A stretch of 31,943 bases of DNA. Origin: DASXSB01 sp036506275 (GTDB taxonomy: Bacteria > Methylomirabilota > Methylomirabilia > Rokubacteriales > CSP1-6). Below, in pieces: positions 22,804 through 31,845 of the stretch. The stretch lies in the NCBI GenBank assembly GCA_036506275.1, contig DASXSB010000077.1, positions 1 through 31,943 on the forward strand. Reading direction: 5' to 3'. A program made the position numbers and the translations under genes. Each line of letters begins with the position of its first letter. Position 1 is the stretch's first letter. A model generated the notes under the pieces. It saw only the letters and a program-made list of their open reading frames with translations. It made no database searches and was not told where the DNA came from.

Positions 22804-23693
22804 GCGAGCGCGGGTTCCTCGCCTTCCTCGTCGTGGACGGCGCCCTCGCGGGCTGCGTCTACGCGCTCGTCGCCCTCGTGTTCGTGGTGGTCTACAAAGC
22901 CTCCCGCATGATGAACTTCGCCGTGGGCGAGTGGGTCACGTTCGCCGCGCGGCTCGTCGCCTACGGCACCCACGGACTCGGGCTCGGCCTTGCCGGGGGC
23001 CTGGGCGTCGGATGCGCGGGGATGGCGGCGCTTGCGGTCGCCTTCAACGCGACCGTCGTGCGCCGGCTCATCGGTCGACCGCTGATCTCGCTGATCATGG
23101 TCACGATTGGCCTGGGGACCCTGATGCGGGGTGCGGCCGCTCTCGTCTTTGCTGGCGTGCCCGCCGACCTCCCGCGCGCGGTCGTCCTCGATCCTCTCGT
23201 CATCGCCGGCGTCCCCCTTTCTCCCAACAGGCTGGTGGCGGCCGTGATCGCCGTCGTGAGCATTGCCGTGCTCGGCGGATTCTTCAACGGGACGCGCACG
23301 GGACTGGCGCTGCGCGCGGTCGCCGGGGACCAGCAGGTGGCGATGGCGGTCGGGATCGATCTCCGGCGCTACTTCGCCATCACGTGGGTGGTCGCGGGCG
23401 TCCTCTCCGTGCTCGCGGGCACGCTGTGGACCGTCGTGTCGGGGGGTGGGTTCGGCCTTCCGCTCCTCGGCTTCAAGGTCTTCCCGATCGTCATCGTGGG
23501 CGGACTCGACAGCATTCTCGGTACGGTCGTCGGCGCGCTGGTCGTCGGTGTCGTGGAATCGCTGGCGGCCGGGTACGTCGATCCGGTCGCGGGCAGCGGC
23601 TTCAGTCAGGTCTCCGCCTATCTCGTGTTGGTGGCGGCGCTCCTTCTCCGACCTCACGGCTTGTTCGGTCACCGCGACATCCGCCGCCTCTGA
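22800..23693 (+). CDS. Orphan LIV-type ABC transporter permease (LivH-like)
   Basis: A 297-residue LivH-family permease. The first helix is unusual (LAFLVVDGALAGCVYALVAL), followed by VYKASRMMNFAVGEWVTF, the coupling loop GIDLRRYFAITWVVAGVLSV, and the terminal LLLRPHGLFG. It is divergent from the LivH at 13177. The GTG start overlaps the ligase stop. No binding protein, LivM or ATPase gene of the LIV type is next to it; the next gene begins an unrelated ABC-2 exporter. It either works with subunits encoded elsewhere or is what remains of a split operon. Nothing in the frame looks broken. Confidence 0.88.
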   Translation: MSERGFLAFLVVDGALAGCVYALVALVFVVVYKASRMMNFAVGEWVTFAARLVAYGTHGLGLGLAGGLGVGCAGMAALAVAFNATVVRRLIGRPLISLIMVTIGLGTLMRGAAALVFAGVPADLPRAVVLDPLVIAGVPLSPNRLVAAVIAVVSIAVLGGFFNGTRTGLALRAVAGDQQVAMAVGIDLRRYFAITWVVAGVLSVLAGTLWTVVSGGGFGLPLLGFKVFPIVIVGGLDSILGTVVGALVVGVVESLAAGYVDPVAGSGFSQVSAYLVLVAALLLRPHGLFGHRDIRRL

Positions 23694-23743
23694 GCGAGAG
23701 CGGTGACGGCGCGGGCACGCGGGAACGCAGTATCCTGCCCGTG

Positions 23744-24724
23744 ATGTCCGAAGCGGCCATTGTGGTCGAGCGCCTCAGCAAAACCTACGTCGTCCCCGTC
23801 CGCGAGGGCGGTCTCGCCGCCGCCCTGAAGAGCCTGGTGCGGCGGAAGACGCGCGCGGTGGAGGCGGTGCGGCAGGTCGACTTCACGGTGGCGGCGGGCG
23901 AGGTCGTCGGCTTCCTCGGCCCCAACGGCGCCGGGAAGACCACCACGCTCAAGATGCTTTCCGGGCTGCTCTACCCGACCTCGGGCGAGGCCCGCGTGTT
24001 GGGCTACACGCCCCACCGGCGCGACAAGGCGTATCTCCGGCAGATGACCCTGGTCATGGGGCAGCGCAACCAGCTCATCTGGGACATCCCCGTGATGGAT
24101 TCCTTCGAGCGCAATCGCGCCATCTACCGGATGCCGCGCGAGAGCTTTCAGCGCACGCTGGCCGAGCTGCGCGAGCTGCTCGATATCGGCGCGCTGCTCG
24201 ACAAGCCCGTGCGCAATCTCTCGCTCGGCGAGCGGATGAAGTGCGAGCTGGCGGTGGCGCTCCTGCACGGGCCGCGCGTGCTCTTCCTGGACGAGCCCAC
24301 GATCGGCCTCGACGTCACCATGCAGCGTCGCATCCGCGCCTTCATCGCGGAATACAACCGGCGCACGGGCGCGACGGTGCTCCTCACCAGCCACTACATG
24401 GCGGACGTGGAGGCGCTCTGCCGGCGGGTGATCGTGATCCATCACGGACGCCTGCTCTTCGACGGCGAGCTCACCGAGCTCGTGCAGCGCTTCTCGCCCC
24501 ACAAGCTGATCGCGGTGGAGCTGGCGCAGGACGGCGTGGACCTCGCGCGCTACGGCGACGTGATCTCCACCGACGGCGGGCGGATCACGCTGCGCATTCC
24601 GAAAGCCGACACCGCCCGCGTGACCAGTCGCCTGCTCTCGGAGCTGGCCGTCACCGATCTCACCGTCGAGGATCCGCCGATCGAAGAAGTCATCGCGCAG
24701 GTCTTCGAGCAGGCGGCCACGTGA
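23744..24724 (+). CDS. ABC-2-type exporter ATP-binding protein
   Basis: A 326-residue ATPase with Walker A GPNGAGKTT (59-67), Q-loop MGQRNQLIWDIP, signature LSLGERMKCEL, Walker B VLFLDEPTIGLD, switch TSHYMADVEALC and a C-terminal regulatory extension (about 250-326). The LSLGERMK signature and MGQRNQLIWD Q-loop mark the subgroup that serves paired ABC-2/DUF990-type permeases, found here in the next two genes. Such exporters are of largely unknown substrate. ATG 23744 is chosen over the GTG at 23741. The permease that follows overlaps its stop (GTGA). Confidence 0.9.
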   Translation: MSEAAIVVERLSKTYVVPVREGGLAAALKSLVRRKTRAVEAVRQVDFTVAAGEVVGFLGPNGAGKTTTLKMLSGLLYPTSGEARVLGYTPHRRDKAYLRQMTLVMGQRNQLIWDIPVMDSFERNRAIYRMPRESFQRTLAELRELLDIGALLDKPVRNLSLGERMKCELAVALLHGPRVLFLDEPTIGLDVTMQRRIRAFIAEYNRRTGATVLLTSHYMADVEALCRRVIVIHHGRLLFDGELTELVQRFSPHKLIAVELAQDGVDLARYGDVISTDGGRITLRIPKADTARVTSRLLSELAVTDLTVEDPPIEEVIAQVFEQAAT

Positions 24725-25593
24725 CGCCGCTCGCCGCCGTGGGAGCGGGGCGCCATGTGACGGCGGCCGCCTTTCTTCGCGCGGGCCGCCGCGTGACCGC
24801 GATCCTCGCCGCCTATCCGACGCTGTTCCGGATCGCGCTCGCGGTGATGATCCAGTACCGCGTGTCCGGGCTGATCTGGATGATCGGCTCCGTGCTGGAG
24901 CCGGTGATCTTCCTCGTCGTGTGGTCGGTGGCGGCGCGCTCGTCCGGCGGCAGCGTGGGCGGCATGGACCCGCACGATTTCGCCGCCTACTACATGCTGG
25001 TGCTCGTCGTGAACCACCTGACGTTCAGCTGGATCACCGAGATCTTCCAGTACCGGATCCAGTACGGCATGCTGAGCTTCCAGCTCCTGCGCCCGCTCCA
25101 TCCGATCCACCAGGACCTGGCCGACAACCTCGCCTACAAGCTCGTGAACCTCGTGGTCATCGTCCCCGCCCTCGTCGTGTGCTGGTGGCTCTTCGAGCCG
25201 CGCTTCCCGGTGGCGTGGTCGCTGCCGTACGCCGTGCTGGCGCTGCCGCTGGGGTTCGCCGCGCGCTTCCTGCTCGACTGGTCGGTGGCGCTGGTGGCGT
25301 TCTGGACGACGCGGGTGATGGCCGTGAACCGGATCTACTACGCGATCCTCTGGTTCACGTCGGGACGCGTGGCGCCCATCGCGCTCCTCCCCGGTGTCCT
25401 GCGTCCGCTCGCGCACGCGCTGCCGTTCTACTACGCGCTGGCGTTCCCGGTGGAGCTCGCCCTCGGCCGTCTCACCCCCGACGAAATCTGGCGCGGCTTC
25501 GTCATGCAGGCGGTGTGGGTCGGTCTGGGCGCGGTGATCATCACCACGGTGTGGCGCGCTGCCCTCCGCCGCTTCACCGCCGTGGGCACCTGA
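24721..25593 (+). CDS. ABC-2-type exporter permease (first of pair)
   Basis: A 290-residue membrane protein with about six helices. Its FRIALAVMIQYRVSGLIWMI start, a central YRIQYGMLSFQLLRPLHPIH loop and the terminal WRAALRRFTAVGT match the ABC-2/DUF990 type of exporter permease. The GTG at 24721 overlaps the ATPase stop; the first 25 residues (Ala/Arg-rich) lie outside the conserved region, so the true start might be a later GTG. It would form a heterodimeric channel with the next gene's product. Substrate unknown. Confidence 0.85.
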   Translation: MTPLAAVGAGRHVTAAAFLRAGRRVTAILAAYPTLFRIALAVMIQYRVSGLIWMIGSVLEPVIFLVVWSVAARSSGGSVGGMDPHDFAAYYMLVLVVNHLTFSWITEIFQYRIQYGMLSFQLLRPLHPIHQDLADNLAYKLVNLVVIVPALVVCWWLFEPRFPVAWSLPYAVLALPLGFAARFLLDWSVALVAFWTTRVMAVNRIYYAILWFTSGRVAPIALLPGVLRPLAHALPFYYALAFPVELALGRLTPDEIWRGFVMQAVWVGLGAVIITTVWRAALRRFTAVGT

Positions 25594-25603
25594 GGCAACG
25601 GCC

Positions 25604-26389
25604 ATGGCCTGGCTGCGCCTCTTCGCCGTGTTCACGCGCATCGGCGCGCTGAACGAGCTGGCCTATCGCGCCAACTTCTGGGTGCAGGCGCTCGAGTCCG
25701 TCGTGGCCGCCACCACCGTGCTCGGCGCCGTCGCCGTCGTGTTCTCGCAGACGAAGCGTCTCGGCGACTGGCAGGCGTGGGAGCTCGTCGCGCTCATCGG
25801 CGTCTATTTCCTCGTCCTCGGGATGATCAACCTCGTGCTGGCGCCCAGCATGGCGAAGTTCATGGAGGACGTGCAGCAGGGGACGCTCGACTTCACCCTC
25901 ACCAAGCCCGAGGACGCCCAGGTCCTCGTGAGCGTCTCCCAGGTCCAGGTGTGGAAGGTCATCGACATCCTGGTCGGTGTCGGGCTGCTGGCGGTGGCGA
26001 TCCACCGCCTGGGCGAGAAGCTGGGCGTCCTGGAGGCGGGCGCCTTCGTGGTGGCGCTCCTGGCGGGCGGCGCCATCGTCTACAGTCTCTGGATCATGCT
26101 CGCCACGCTGACCTTCTGGTTCATCCGCATCGAGAACATCCTGATGGTCTTCTGGAACGTGTACATCGCAGGACGCTGGCCGGTGACGATCTACCCCGGC
26201 TGGCTGCGGCTGCTCCTCACGGTCGTGGTTCCCATCGCGTTCGCGGTGACGGTGCCGGCGGAAGCGATCTCCGGGCGATTGAGCGCGCTGAGGTTGCTCG
26301 CGGCGGTGGGCCTCGCCGTCGTGATGCTGATCGTGTCGCGGTGGTTCTGGACGTTCGGTCTCAAGCGGTATTCCGGCGCCAGCGCCTAA
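25604..26389 (+). CDS. ABC-2-type exporter permease (second of pair)
   Basis: A 261-residue membrane protein with six predicted helices. It shows FTRIGALNELAYRANFWVQA at the N-terminus and a cytoplasmic loop DVQQGTLDFTLTKPEDAQVL that parallels the LSFQLLRPLHP loop of its partner. The terminal RWFWTFGLKRYSGASA matches the YSGAS ending common in DUF990-type permeases. It begins ten bases after the first permease and closes the exporter operon. It converges with the MaoC gene, leaving 15 bases between stop codons. Confidence 0.87.
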   Translation: MAWLRLFAVFTRIGALNELAYRANFWVQALESVVAATTVLGAVAVVFSQTKRLGDWQAWELVALIGVYFLVLGMINLVLAPSMAKFMEDVQQGTLDFTLTKPEDAQVLVSVSQVQVWKVIDILVGVGLLAVAIHRLGEKLGVLEAGAFVVALLAGGAIVYSLWIMLATLTFWFIRIENILMVFWNVYIAGRWPVTIYPGWLRLLLTVVVPIAFAVTVPAEAISGRLSALRLLAAVGLAVVMLIVSRWFWTFGLKRYSGASA

Positions 26390-26419
26390 CGGCGGCGGCT
26401 GTCGCTACTGCGGCCGCCG
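26390..26419. terminator. Possible two-way hairpin between convergent genes
   Basis: CGGCGGC (26390-26396) pairs with GCCGCCG (26413-26419) around a 16-base loop. It lies across the junction of the converging exporter and MaoC genes. In such GC-rich DNA a 7-base match is weak evidence. Confidence 0.3.
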
Positions 26420-26854
26420 CGCGATCAGGCTCATCCCCTTCATCGTGAGCACGACCTCGCCGTGCTGGTTGCGCACCTCGGTGAGCGCGTGCACGATGCC
26501 GCGGTCGGGCTTGCTGCGGGAGGGCGTCGCCTGCAGCACGGTCCACGTGGCCGAGAGCGTGTCGCCGGGGCGCACGGGCTTGAGCCAGCGCAGCTCGTCG
26601 ATGCCCGGCGAGCCCATGCTCGCGAGGTTGTTCACGAGGTTGTCGCAGAGCATGCGCATCGTGAGCGATCCCGTGTGCCAGCCGCTCGCGAGCAGGCCGC
26701 CATAGATCGACTTCCTGGCGGCCTCCTCGTCGAGGTGGAAGTACTGGGGGTCGAACTGCCGCGCGAAGGCGATGATCTCCTCCTTCGTGATCCGGCGCTG
26801 GCCGAGGTCGACGACGTCGCCGGGCGCGAAGTCCTCGAAGTACCGGCGACTCAC
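26405..26854 (-). CDS. MaoC-like enoyl-CoA hydratase/dehydratase
   Basis: A 149-residue single hot-dog-fold hydratase, adding water to a trans-2-enoyl-CoA or dehydrating a 3-hydroxyacyl-CoA. The catalytic Asp-x4-His pair is visible as Asp35 and His40 in FDPQYFHLDEEAA, and the GGLLASGWHTGS block (52-63) lines the active site. The start GTG 26854 gives the usual MSRRYFEDFAPGD opening. It lies ten bases after the MFS transporter stop, so the two are probably co-transcribed. Distinct subgroups act on mesaconyl-CoA or long acyl chains; length and motif fit the general MaoC type. Confidence 0.88.
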   Translation of the reverse strand: MSRRYFEDFAPGDVVDLGQRRITKEEIIAFARQFDPQYFHLDEEAARKSIYGGLLASGWHTGSLTMRMLCDNLVNNLASMGSPGIDELRWLKPVRPGDTLSATWTVLQATPSRSKPDRGIVHALTEVRNQHGEVVLTMKGMSLIARRPQ

Positions 26855-26864
26855 GGACGCGCGA

Positions 26865-28151
26865 TCAGGCGGTGACGGGCGCCGGCGCCGCCGTCGGCGT
26901 CGGCCGCAAGGTGACGGGCACCTCGCGGATGGCGAGGGCGAGGCCGGCGGCGAGGAAGGCCATCAGCGCCGCGGAGACGAAGGCGGGGGAATAGCTGCCC
27001 GTCCATTCGTACACCCAGCCCGCGAGGGCGGCCCCGAGCGCGGCGCCCACCTGGTGCGAGAAGAAGATCCACCCCGACAGCTCGCCCACCGAGTAGCGGC
27101 CGAAGATGTTGGCGGTGAGCGTGGTGGTGGGGGGAACGGTGGAGATGTAGTTGAGCCCGAACAGCGCCGCCCAGAAGTGGAGCGACGACACGTCCCACAC
27201 GTAGAGGAGGAAGATCAGCGAGAGCCCGCGCACGAAGTAGTAGATCGCGAGGGGGCCGGTGCGACCGAAGCGATCGCAGAGCCAGCCCGACCCGATGGTG
27301 CCGATGACGTTCATGGCGCCCATCACGCCGAGCGCCACCGAGGCCTGCACCTCGGTGAAGTTGTGCTCGAGGGCGTGTGGCATGAAGTGCGTGAGCACCA
27401 TGCCGTTCGAGGTGTAGCCGCACACGAAGAACGTCGCCATCAACAACCAGAACTGTGGCGCCCGCGACGCCTCCACGACGGACACCCGTCCCGCTTTCTG
27501 GATGGCGGCCGCCTGCGCCGCCGTCCGCACCGGTCCGGTGGCGCCGTAGGCGCCGACGCCGCGCTCCTCGGGATCGTTCCGAAGGAAGAAGATCGCCACG
27601 GGGAGGATCAGCACGATGAGGCCACCACCGAGCCAGAGCAAGCTCGTGCGCCACCCGAAGAACAGCATGAGCACGGTGGCGAGCGGGATCACGATGAGCT
27701 GGCCCGCCGACATCATGCCCCCCACGATGCCCATCACGAGCCCGCGCCGGGTCTCGAACCAGCGCGCGATCACCGCGGAGCCGGTGGCGAGACCGAGGCC
27801 GCCGGCGCCGAGGGCCATGAACAAGCCGGCCGTCACGTAGACGTGCCAGAGCTTTTGAACGTAGGCGGAGCCGAGGGCGCCGATGCCGAGCACCACGATC
27901 GAGAGCATGATCACGCGGCGCGGGCCCCAGCGATCGGCGAGGCGGCCCACGAAGGGCCCGGCGGCGCCGAGGAATAGCAGCGAGAGGGCGGCGGCGCCGG
28001 AGAGCGCGCCGCGCGTCCAGCCGAACTCCGCCTCCATCGGCTTGATGTAGACGCCGAAGACGGAGCGGAGGCCGGACGCGGCCAGCATGCAGAGGGTGAG
28101 GGCGCCGAGGACGACCCAGGCCGGATGGACGCCGCCGCCTCGGCGTGTCAT
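26865..28151 (-). CDS. MFS transporter, oxalate/formate or monocarboxylate antiporter-like
   Basis: A 428-residue major facilitator with 12 predicted helices. GRLADRWGPRRVIML between helices 2 and 3 is the family's A-motif, and SGWLCDRFGRTG is its second-half counterpart. The opening FGVYIKPMEAEFGWTRGALS is characteristic of the OFA/monocarboxylate transporter group, which moves organic anions. A cytoplasmic loop (about 190-220, with NDPEERGVGAYG) joins the halves. It sits between clpB (39 bases upstream) and a MaoC hydratase, suggesting uptake of a carboxylic acid. The substrate is not defined by sequence. Confidence 0.88.
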   Translation of the reverse strand: MTRRGGGVHPAWVVLGALTLCMLAASGLRSVFGVYIKPMEAEFGWTRGALSGAAALSLLFLGAAGPFVGRLADRWGPRRVIMLSIVVLGIGALGSAYVQKLWHVYVTAGLFMALGAGGLGLATGSAVIARWFETRRGLVMGIVGGMMSAGQLIVIPLATVLMLFFGWRTSLLWLGGGLIVLILPVAIFFLRNDPEERGVGAYGATGPVRTAAQAAAIQKAGRVSVVEASRAPQFWLLMATFFVCGYTSNGMVLTHFMPHALEHNFTEVQASVALGVMGAMNVIGTIGSGWLCDRFGRTGPLAIYYFVRGLSLIFLLYVWDVSSLHFWAALFGLNYISTVPPTTTLTANIFGRYSVGELSGWIFFSHQVGAALGAALAGWVYEWTGSYSPAFVSAALMAFLAAGLALAIREVPVTLRPTPTAAPAPVTA

Positions 28152-28190
28152 GGGCTTACGATGATACGCCGGGCGGCGCGGATTCCGACC

Positions 28191-30779
28191 TCAACGCGAC
28201 ACGAAGACGATCTCATCCCCCTTGGCGTCGACGACGACGGTGTCGCCCTCCGTGAACTCGTGCTCGAGGAGCTTCAGCGCCAGCGGGTTCTGGACGAGCC
28301 GCTGGATCGTCCGCTTCAGCGGGCGCGCGCCGAAGGTGGGATCGTAGCCCTCCCGGGCGAGCAGCTCCTTGGCGGCGTCCGTCACCTGAAGCTCGAGGCG
28401 CCGCTCGGCCAGGCGCTTGCGCAGGTGCGCGAGCTGGAGATCCACGATGCGCGTGATCTGATCCCGCGAGAGCGGTAGGAAGATCACGATCTCGTCGATC
28501 CGGTTCAGGAACTCCGGACGCAGCGTGTTCCGCAGCTCCGCCATGATGAGCGGCCGCACCTTCGCCGGATCCTGGTACTCGCGGAAGATGTGCGAGCCCA
28601 GATTCGACGTCATGATGACGACCGTGTTGCGGAAGTCCACCGTGCGGCCGTGGCCGTCCGTGAGCCGGCCGTCGTCGAGGAGCTGGAGGAGGACGTTGAA
28701 CACGTCGCCGTGCGCCTTCTCGATCTCGTCGAAGAGCACCACCGAGTACGGCCGCCGCCGCACCGCTTCCGTGAGCTGGCCGCCCTCGTCGTAGCCCACG
28801 TAGCCGGGGGGCGCGCCGATGAGGCGGGCCACCGTGTGCTTCTCCATGTACTCCGACATGTCGATGCGGATCATGGCGCGCTCGTCGTCGAACAGGAACT
28901 CCGCGAGGGCGCGCGCCAGCTCCGTCTTGCCGACGCCGGTCGGGCCCAGGAAGAGGAAGGAGCCGATGGGACGGTTGGGATCGGCCAGCCCCGAGCGCGC
29001 GCGCCGAACGGCGTCGGCGACGGCGCGGATGGCTTCTTCCTGGCCGATCACGCGCTGACCCAGACGCTCTTCCATCTTGACCAGCTTCTGGACCTCGCCC
29101 TCGAGGAGGCGCGTGACGGGGATGCCCGTCCACTTGGCGACGGTGGCCGCGATGTCCTCCTCGTCGACCTCGTTCCGCACCATCGGCGTTTCGTGACTGG
29201 GCGCGGTGACGCGGTTCTCCAGCTCCGCCCGCTCGCGCTCCAGGCGGGGCAGGGTGCTGTGCTGGATCTCGGCGGCGCGACTCCAGTCGGCGGTGCGCTG
29301 CGCTTCCGCGAGCGCGTGCGTGGCCGCTTCGATCTCGGTCTTGATCTTGGTGAGGCGGTCCATGCCGCCCTTCTCGGCCTGCCAGCGCGCCCGCAGCGCC
29401 TCCGCTTTCTCCTTCAGCTCGGCAAGCTCGGCGTCGATGCGGGAAAGCCGATCGCGGGCGGCGGGGTCGTCCTTGTCACGCGCCACGGAGACGCGGTCGA
29501 TCTCGAGCTGCATGATCCGGCGATCGACGTCGTCGAGCTCCTGGGGCTTCGACTCCATCTGCATGCGGATGCGGGCGGCCGCCTCGTCCACGAGGTCAAT
29601 GGCCTTGTCGGGCAGGAAGCGATCGGCAATGTAGCGCTGCGACAGCACCGCCGCCGCCACCAGCGCGGAGTCCTTGATCTTGATGTTGTGGTGCTGCTCG
29701 TAGCGCGCCTTGAGCCCGCGCAGGATCGAGATCGTGTCCTCCACCGAGGGCTCGCGCACCATGACGGGCTGGAAGCGCCGCTCGAGGGCGGGGTCCTTCT
29801 CGACGTGCTTTCTGTACTCGTCGAGGGTGGTGGCGCCCACGCAGCGCAGCTCGCCGCGGGCGAGAGCGGGTTTCAGCATGTTGGCGGCGTCGACGGCGCC
29901 CTCGGCGGCCCCCGCCCCCACCAGAGTGTGCAGCTCGTCGATGAAGCAGATGATCTGCCCCTCGGACTCCGTGATCTCCTTCAGCACCGCCTTCAGGCGA
30001 TCTTCGAACTCGCCGCGATACTTCGAGCCGGCCACCATCGCTCCGATGTCGAGGGCCACCACGCGCTTGCCGCGCAGGCCTTCCGGCACGTCGCCGGCGA
30101 CGATGCGCTGGGCGAGGCCTTCGACGATGGCGGTTTTGCCCACGCCGGGCTCGCCGATCAGCACGGGGTTGTTCTTGGTGCGCCGGGACAGCACCTGGAT
30201 GACGCGCCGGATCTCCTCGTCGCGTCCGATGACGGGATCGAGCTTGCCCTTGCGCGCGAGGTCGGTGAGGTCCTTGCCGTAGCGCTGGAGCGCCTGGTAC
30301 TTGTCCTCGGGGTTCTCGTCCGTCACCCGCTGGCTGCCGCGGACCTCCTGGAGGGCGCGGTAGATGGCGTCCTTGCCGACGCCGTTGCTGGTGAGCACAC
30401 GGGCGGCCGTGCCATCGCGCTCCTCGGCGATCGCGATGAGGAGGTGCTCGGTGGAGACGTACTCGTCCTTCAGGCGATCGGCCTCGCCCTGCGCGCGCTC
30501 GAAGACGGACAGCAGCCGCTGGCCCGCGTACTGGCCGGCGGCGCCGCGCACTTTGGGCGTGCGCGCCAGCTCGCTCTCGAGCGCCGCCTGGATCGTCTCC
30601 GCGCGGGCGCCGAGCTTCGCGAGCAGCGGGCCCACCACGCCCTCGCGCTGCTGGATGAGCGCGAGCAGCAGGTGCTCGGGCTCGATCGCCTGATGGTCGT
30701 GCTGATCGGCGATCGACTGCGCCGCCTGCACCGCCTCGCGCGCCTTGACCGTGAACTTCTCGAACTTTGGAGCCGCCAT
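28191..30779 (-). CDS. clpB: ATP-dependent disaggregase ClpB
   Basis: An 862-residue full-length ClpB, the hexameric Hsp100 that pulls polypeptides out of aggregates together with DnaK/DnaJ. Order: N-terminal Clp repeat domain (1-150), first AAA+ module with Walker A GEPGVGKT (209-216) and CFIDELHTLVGAG, the coiled-coil middle domain (about 410-530) that docks DnaK, then second AAA+ with GPTGVGKTE and VVLFDEIEKAH. Pore-loop residues of the KYRGEFEDR and GYVGYDEGG types are present. The gene starts four bases after the dnaJ-like stop, an arrangement that ties the disaggregase directly to its co-chaperone. It is regulated presumably from the promoter region beyond 31824. Confidence 0.97.
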   Translation of the reverse strand: MAAPKFEKFTVKAREAVQAAQSIADQHDHQAIEPEHLLLALIQQREGVVGPLLAKLGARAETIQAALESELARTPKVRGAAGQYAGQRLLSVFERAQGEADRLKDEYVSTEHLLIAIAEERDGTAARVLTSNGVGKDAIYRALQEVRGSQRVTDENPEDKYQALQRYGKDLTDLARKGKLDPVIGRDEEIRRVIQVLSRRTKNNPVLIGEPGVGKTAIVEGLAQRIVAGDVPEGLRGKRVVALDIGAMVAGSKYRGEFEDRLKAVLKEITESEGQIICFIDELHTLVGAGAAEGAVDAANMLKPALARGELRCVGATTLDEYRKHVEKDPALERRFQPVMVREPSVEDTISILRGLKARYEQHHNIKIKDSALVAAAVLSQRYIADRFLPDKAIDLVDEAAARIRMQMESKPQELDDVDRRIMQLEIDRVSVARDKDDPAARDRLSRIDAELAELKEKAEALRARWQAEKGGMDRLTKIKTEIEAATHALAEAQRTADWSRAAEIQHSTLPRLERERAELENRVTAPSHETPMVRNEVDEEDIAATVAKWTGIPVTRLLEGEVQKLVKMEERLGQRVIGQEEAIRAVADAVRRARSGLADPNRPIGSFLFLGPTGVGKTELARALAEFLFDDERAMIRIDMSEYMEKHTVARLIGAPPGYVGYDEGGQLTEAVRRRPYSVVLFDEIEKAHGDVFNVLLQLLDDGRLTDGHGRTVDFRNTVVIMTSNLGSHIFREYQDPAKVRPLIMAELRNTLRPEFLNRIDEIVIFLPLSRDQITRIVDLQLAHLRKRLAERRLELQVTDAAKELLAREGYDPTFGARPLKRTIQRLVQNPLALKLLEHEFTEGDTVVVDAKGDEIVFVSR

Positions 30780-30783
30780 CTCT

Positions 30784-31824
30784 TTACCCCAGGTATGCGC
30801 GCGGGTTGTCGCTCCGCAGCGCTTTCAATTTCGTATAGAGGTCCTGCTCGGCGGGGGTCAGCCCCGACGGCATCACGATCTTGACGGTCACCAGCTCGTC
30901 ACCGGCGCCGCCGCCCTTCACGCGCGGCATCCCGTAGCCGGGGACGCGGAACGTCCGTCCGCTCGACGTCCCCGGCGGCACCTTCATCGAGACCTTCCCG
31001 CGCAACGTGGGCACCTCGACGGACGCGCCGAGGGCCGCCTCCGGCGCCGTGATCGGCAACTCGAGGCGGATGTCGTCGCCCTTCCGCTCGAACAGCGAAT
31101 GCGGCGCCACCGTCACCGCGAGATAGAGATCGCCGCGGGCGCCCGGAGCGCCGCCGCCCTCGCCGGAGATTCGAACGCGCTGGCCCGTCCGCACGCCGGC
31201 CGGGATCTTCACGTCGAGCTGGCGCAGCGCCCGCTGCCAGCCGCTGCCGCCGCAGGTGGTGCACGGCTTGCCGCCTATGTTGCCGGAGCCGTGGCAGGTC
31301 GGGCAGGGCTCGTCGATCTCCATGGACAGGTTCTTGCGCGCACCCTGGAACGCATCTTCCAGGGTGATCTCGACGTTGGCCTGCACGTCTTCCCCGGGGA
31401 CCCGGCCCCCGCTGAACCGACCCCCGAGCAGATCCTCGACGCTCGGCCCCCGTCCGGGCCGCCCACGCCCAACCCGGCCGCCATCGCCGAAGATCGTCCG
31501 GAAGAAGTCCGAGAAGTCACCGACATCGCCGGGGCCCCCGCCGTACTCGACGCGGAACCCGCCCGGCCCACCCTGCGCCTGGGAGGGATCGACGTAGCGC
31601 TGCCAGTCCGGTCCGAGGGAGTCGTAGCGGCGCCGCTTCTCGGGATCCGACAGGACCTCGTAGGCCTCGGTGACCTCCTTGAAGCGATCAACCGTGTTCT
31701 TGCCCTTCGCTACGTCGGGGTGATATTTGCGGGCGAGCTTCCGGTACGCGGACTTGATCGTCTTGTCATCCGCCTTCCGGTCGACACCCAGGATGCTGTA
31801 GTAGTCCTTGAACTCGACGGCCAT
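30784..31824 (-). CDS. dnaJ: DnaJ-like co-chaperone with reduced zinc domain
   Basis: A 346-residue Hsp40 that stimulates DnaK and delivers clients. The J-domain carries HPD at 35-37, followed by a long Gly/Phe-rich linker (about 80-145). The zinc region has only two CxxCxGxG repeats (CPTCHGSG at 174-181 and CTTCGGSG at 188-195), whereas DnaJ normally has four and CbpA none. It can therefore hold a single zinc at most. C-terminal client-binding and dimerisation domains follow (about 200-330). GAGGGGTGAG precedes ATG 31824. It is the first gene of the dnaJ-clpB transcript. Confidence 0.92.
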   Translation of the reverse strand: MAVEFKDYYSILGVDRKADDKTIKSAYRKLARKYHPDVAKGKNTVDRFKEVTEAYEVLSDPEKRRRYDSLGPDWQRYVDPSQAQGGPGGFRVEYGGGPGDVGDFSDFFRTIFGDGGRVGRGRPGRGPSVEDLLGGRFSGGRVPGEDVQANVEITLEDAFQGARKNLSMEIDEPCPTCHGSGNIGGKPCTTCGGSGWQRALRQLDVKIPAGVRTGQRVRISGEGGGAPGARGDLYLAVTVAPHSLFERKGDDIRLELPITAPEAALGASVEVPTLRGKVSMKVPPGTSSGRTFRVPGYGMPRVKGGGAGDELVTVKIVMPSGLTPAEQDLYTKLKALRSDNPRAYLG

Positions 31825-31845
31825 CTCACCCCTCGATCTGCAAGA

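Noticed and set aside
28590..30884. A 764-codon plus-strand open frame opposite clpB
   Set aside because: It is the antisense shadow of a certain gene. High GC third positions leave reverse frames free of stops, and the translation is low-complexity with no domain.
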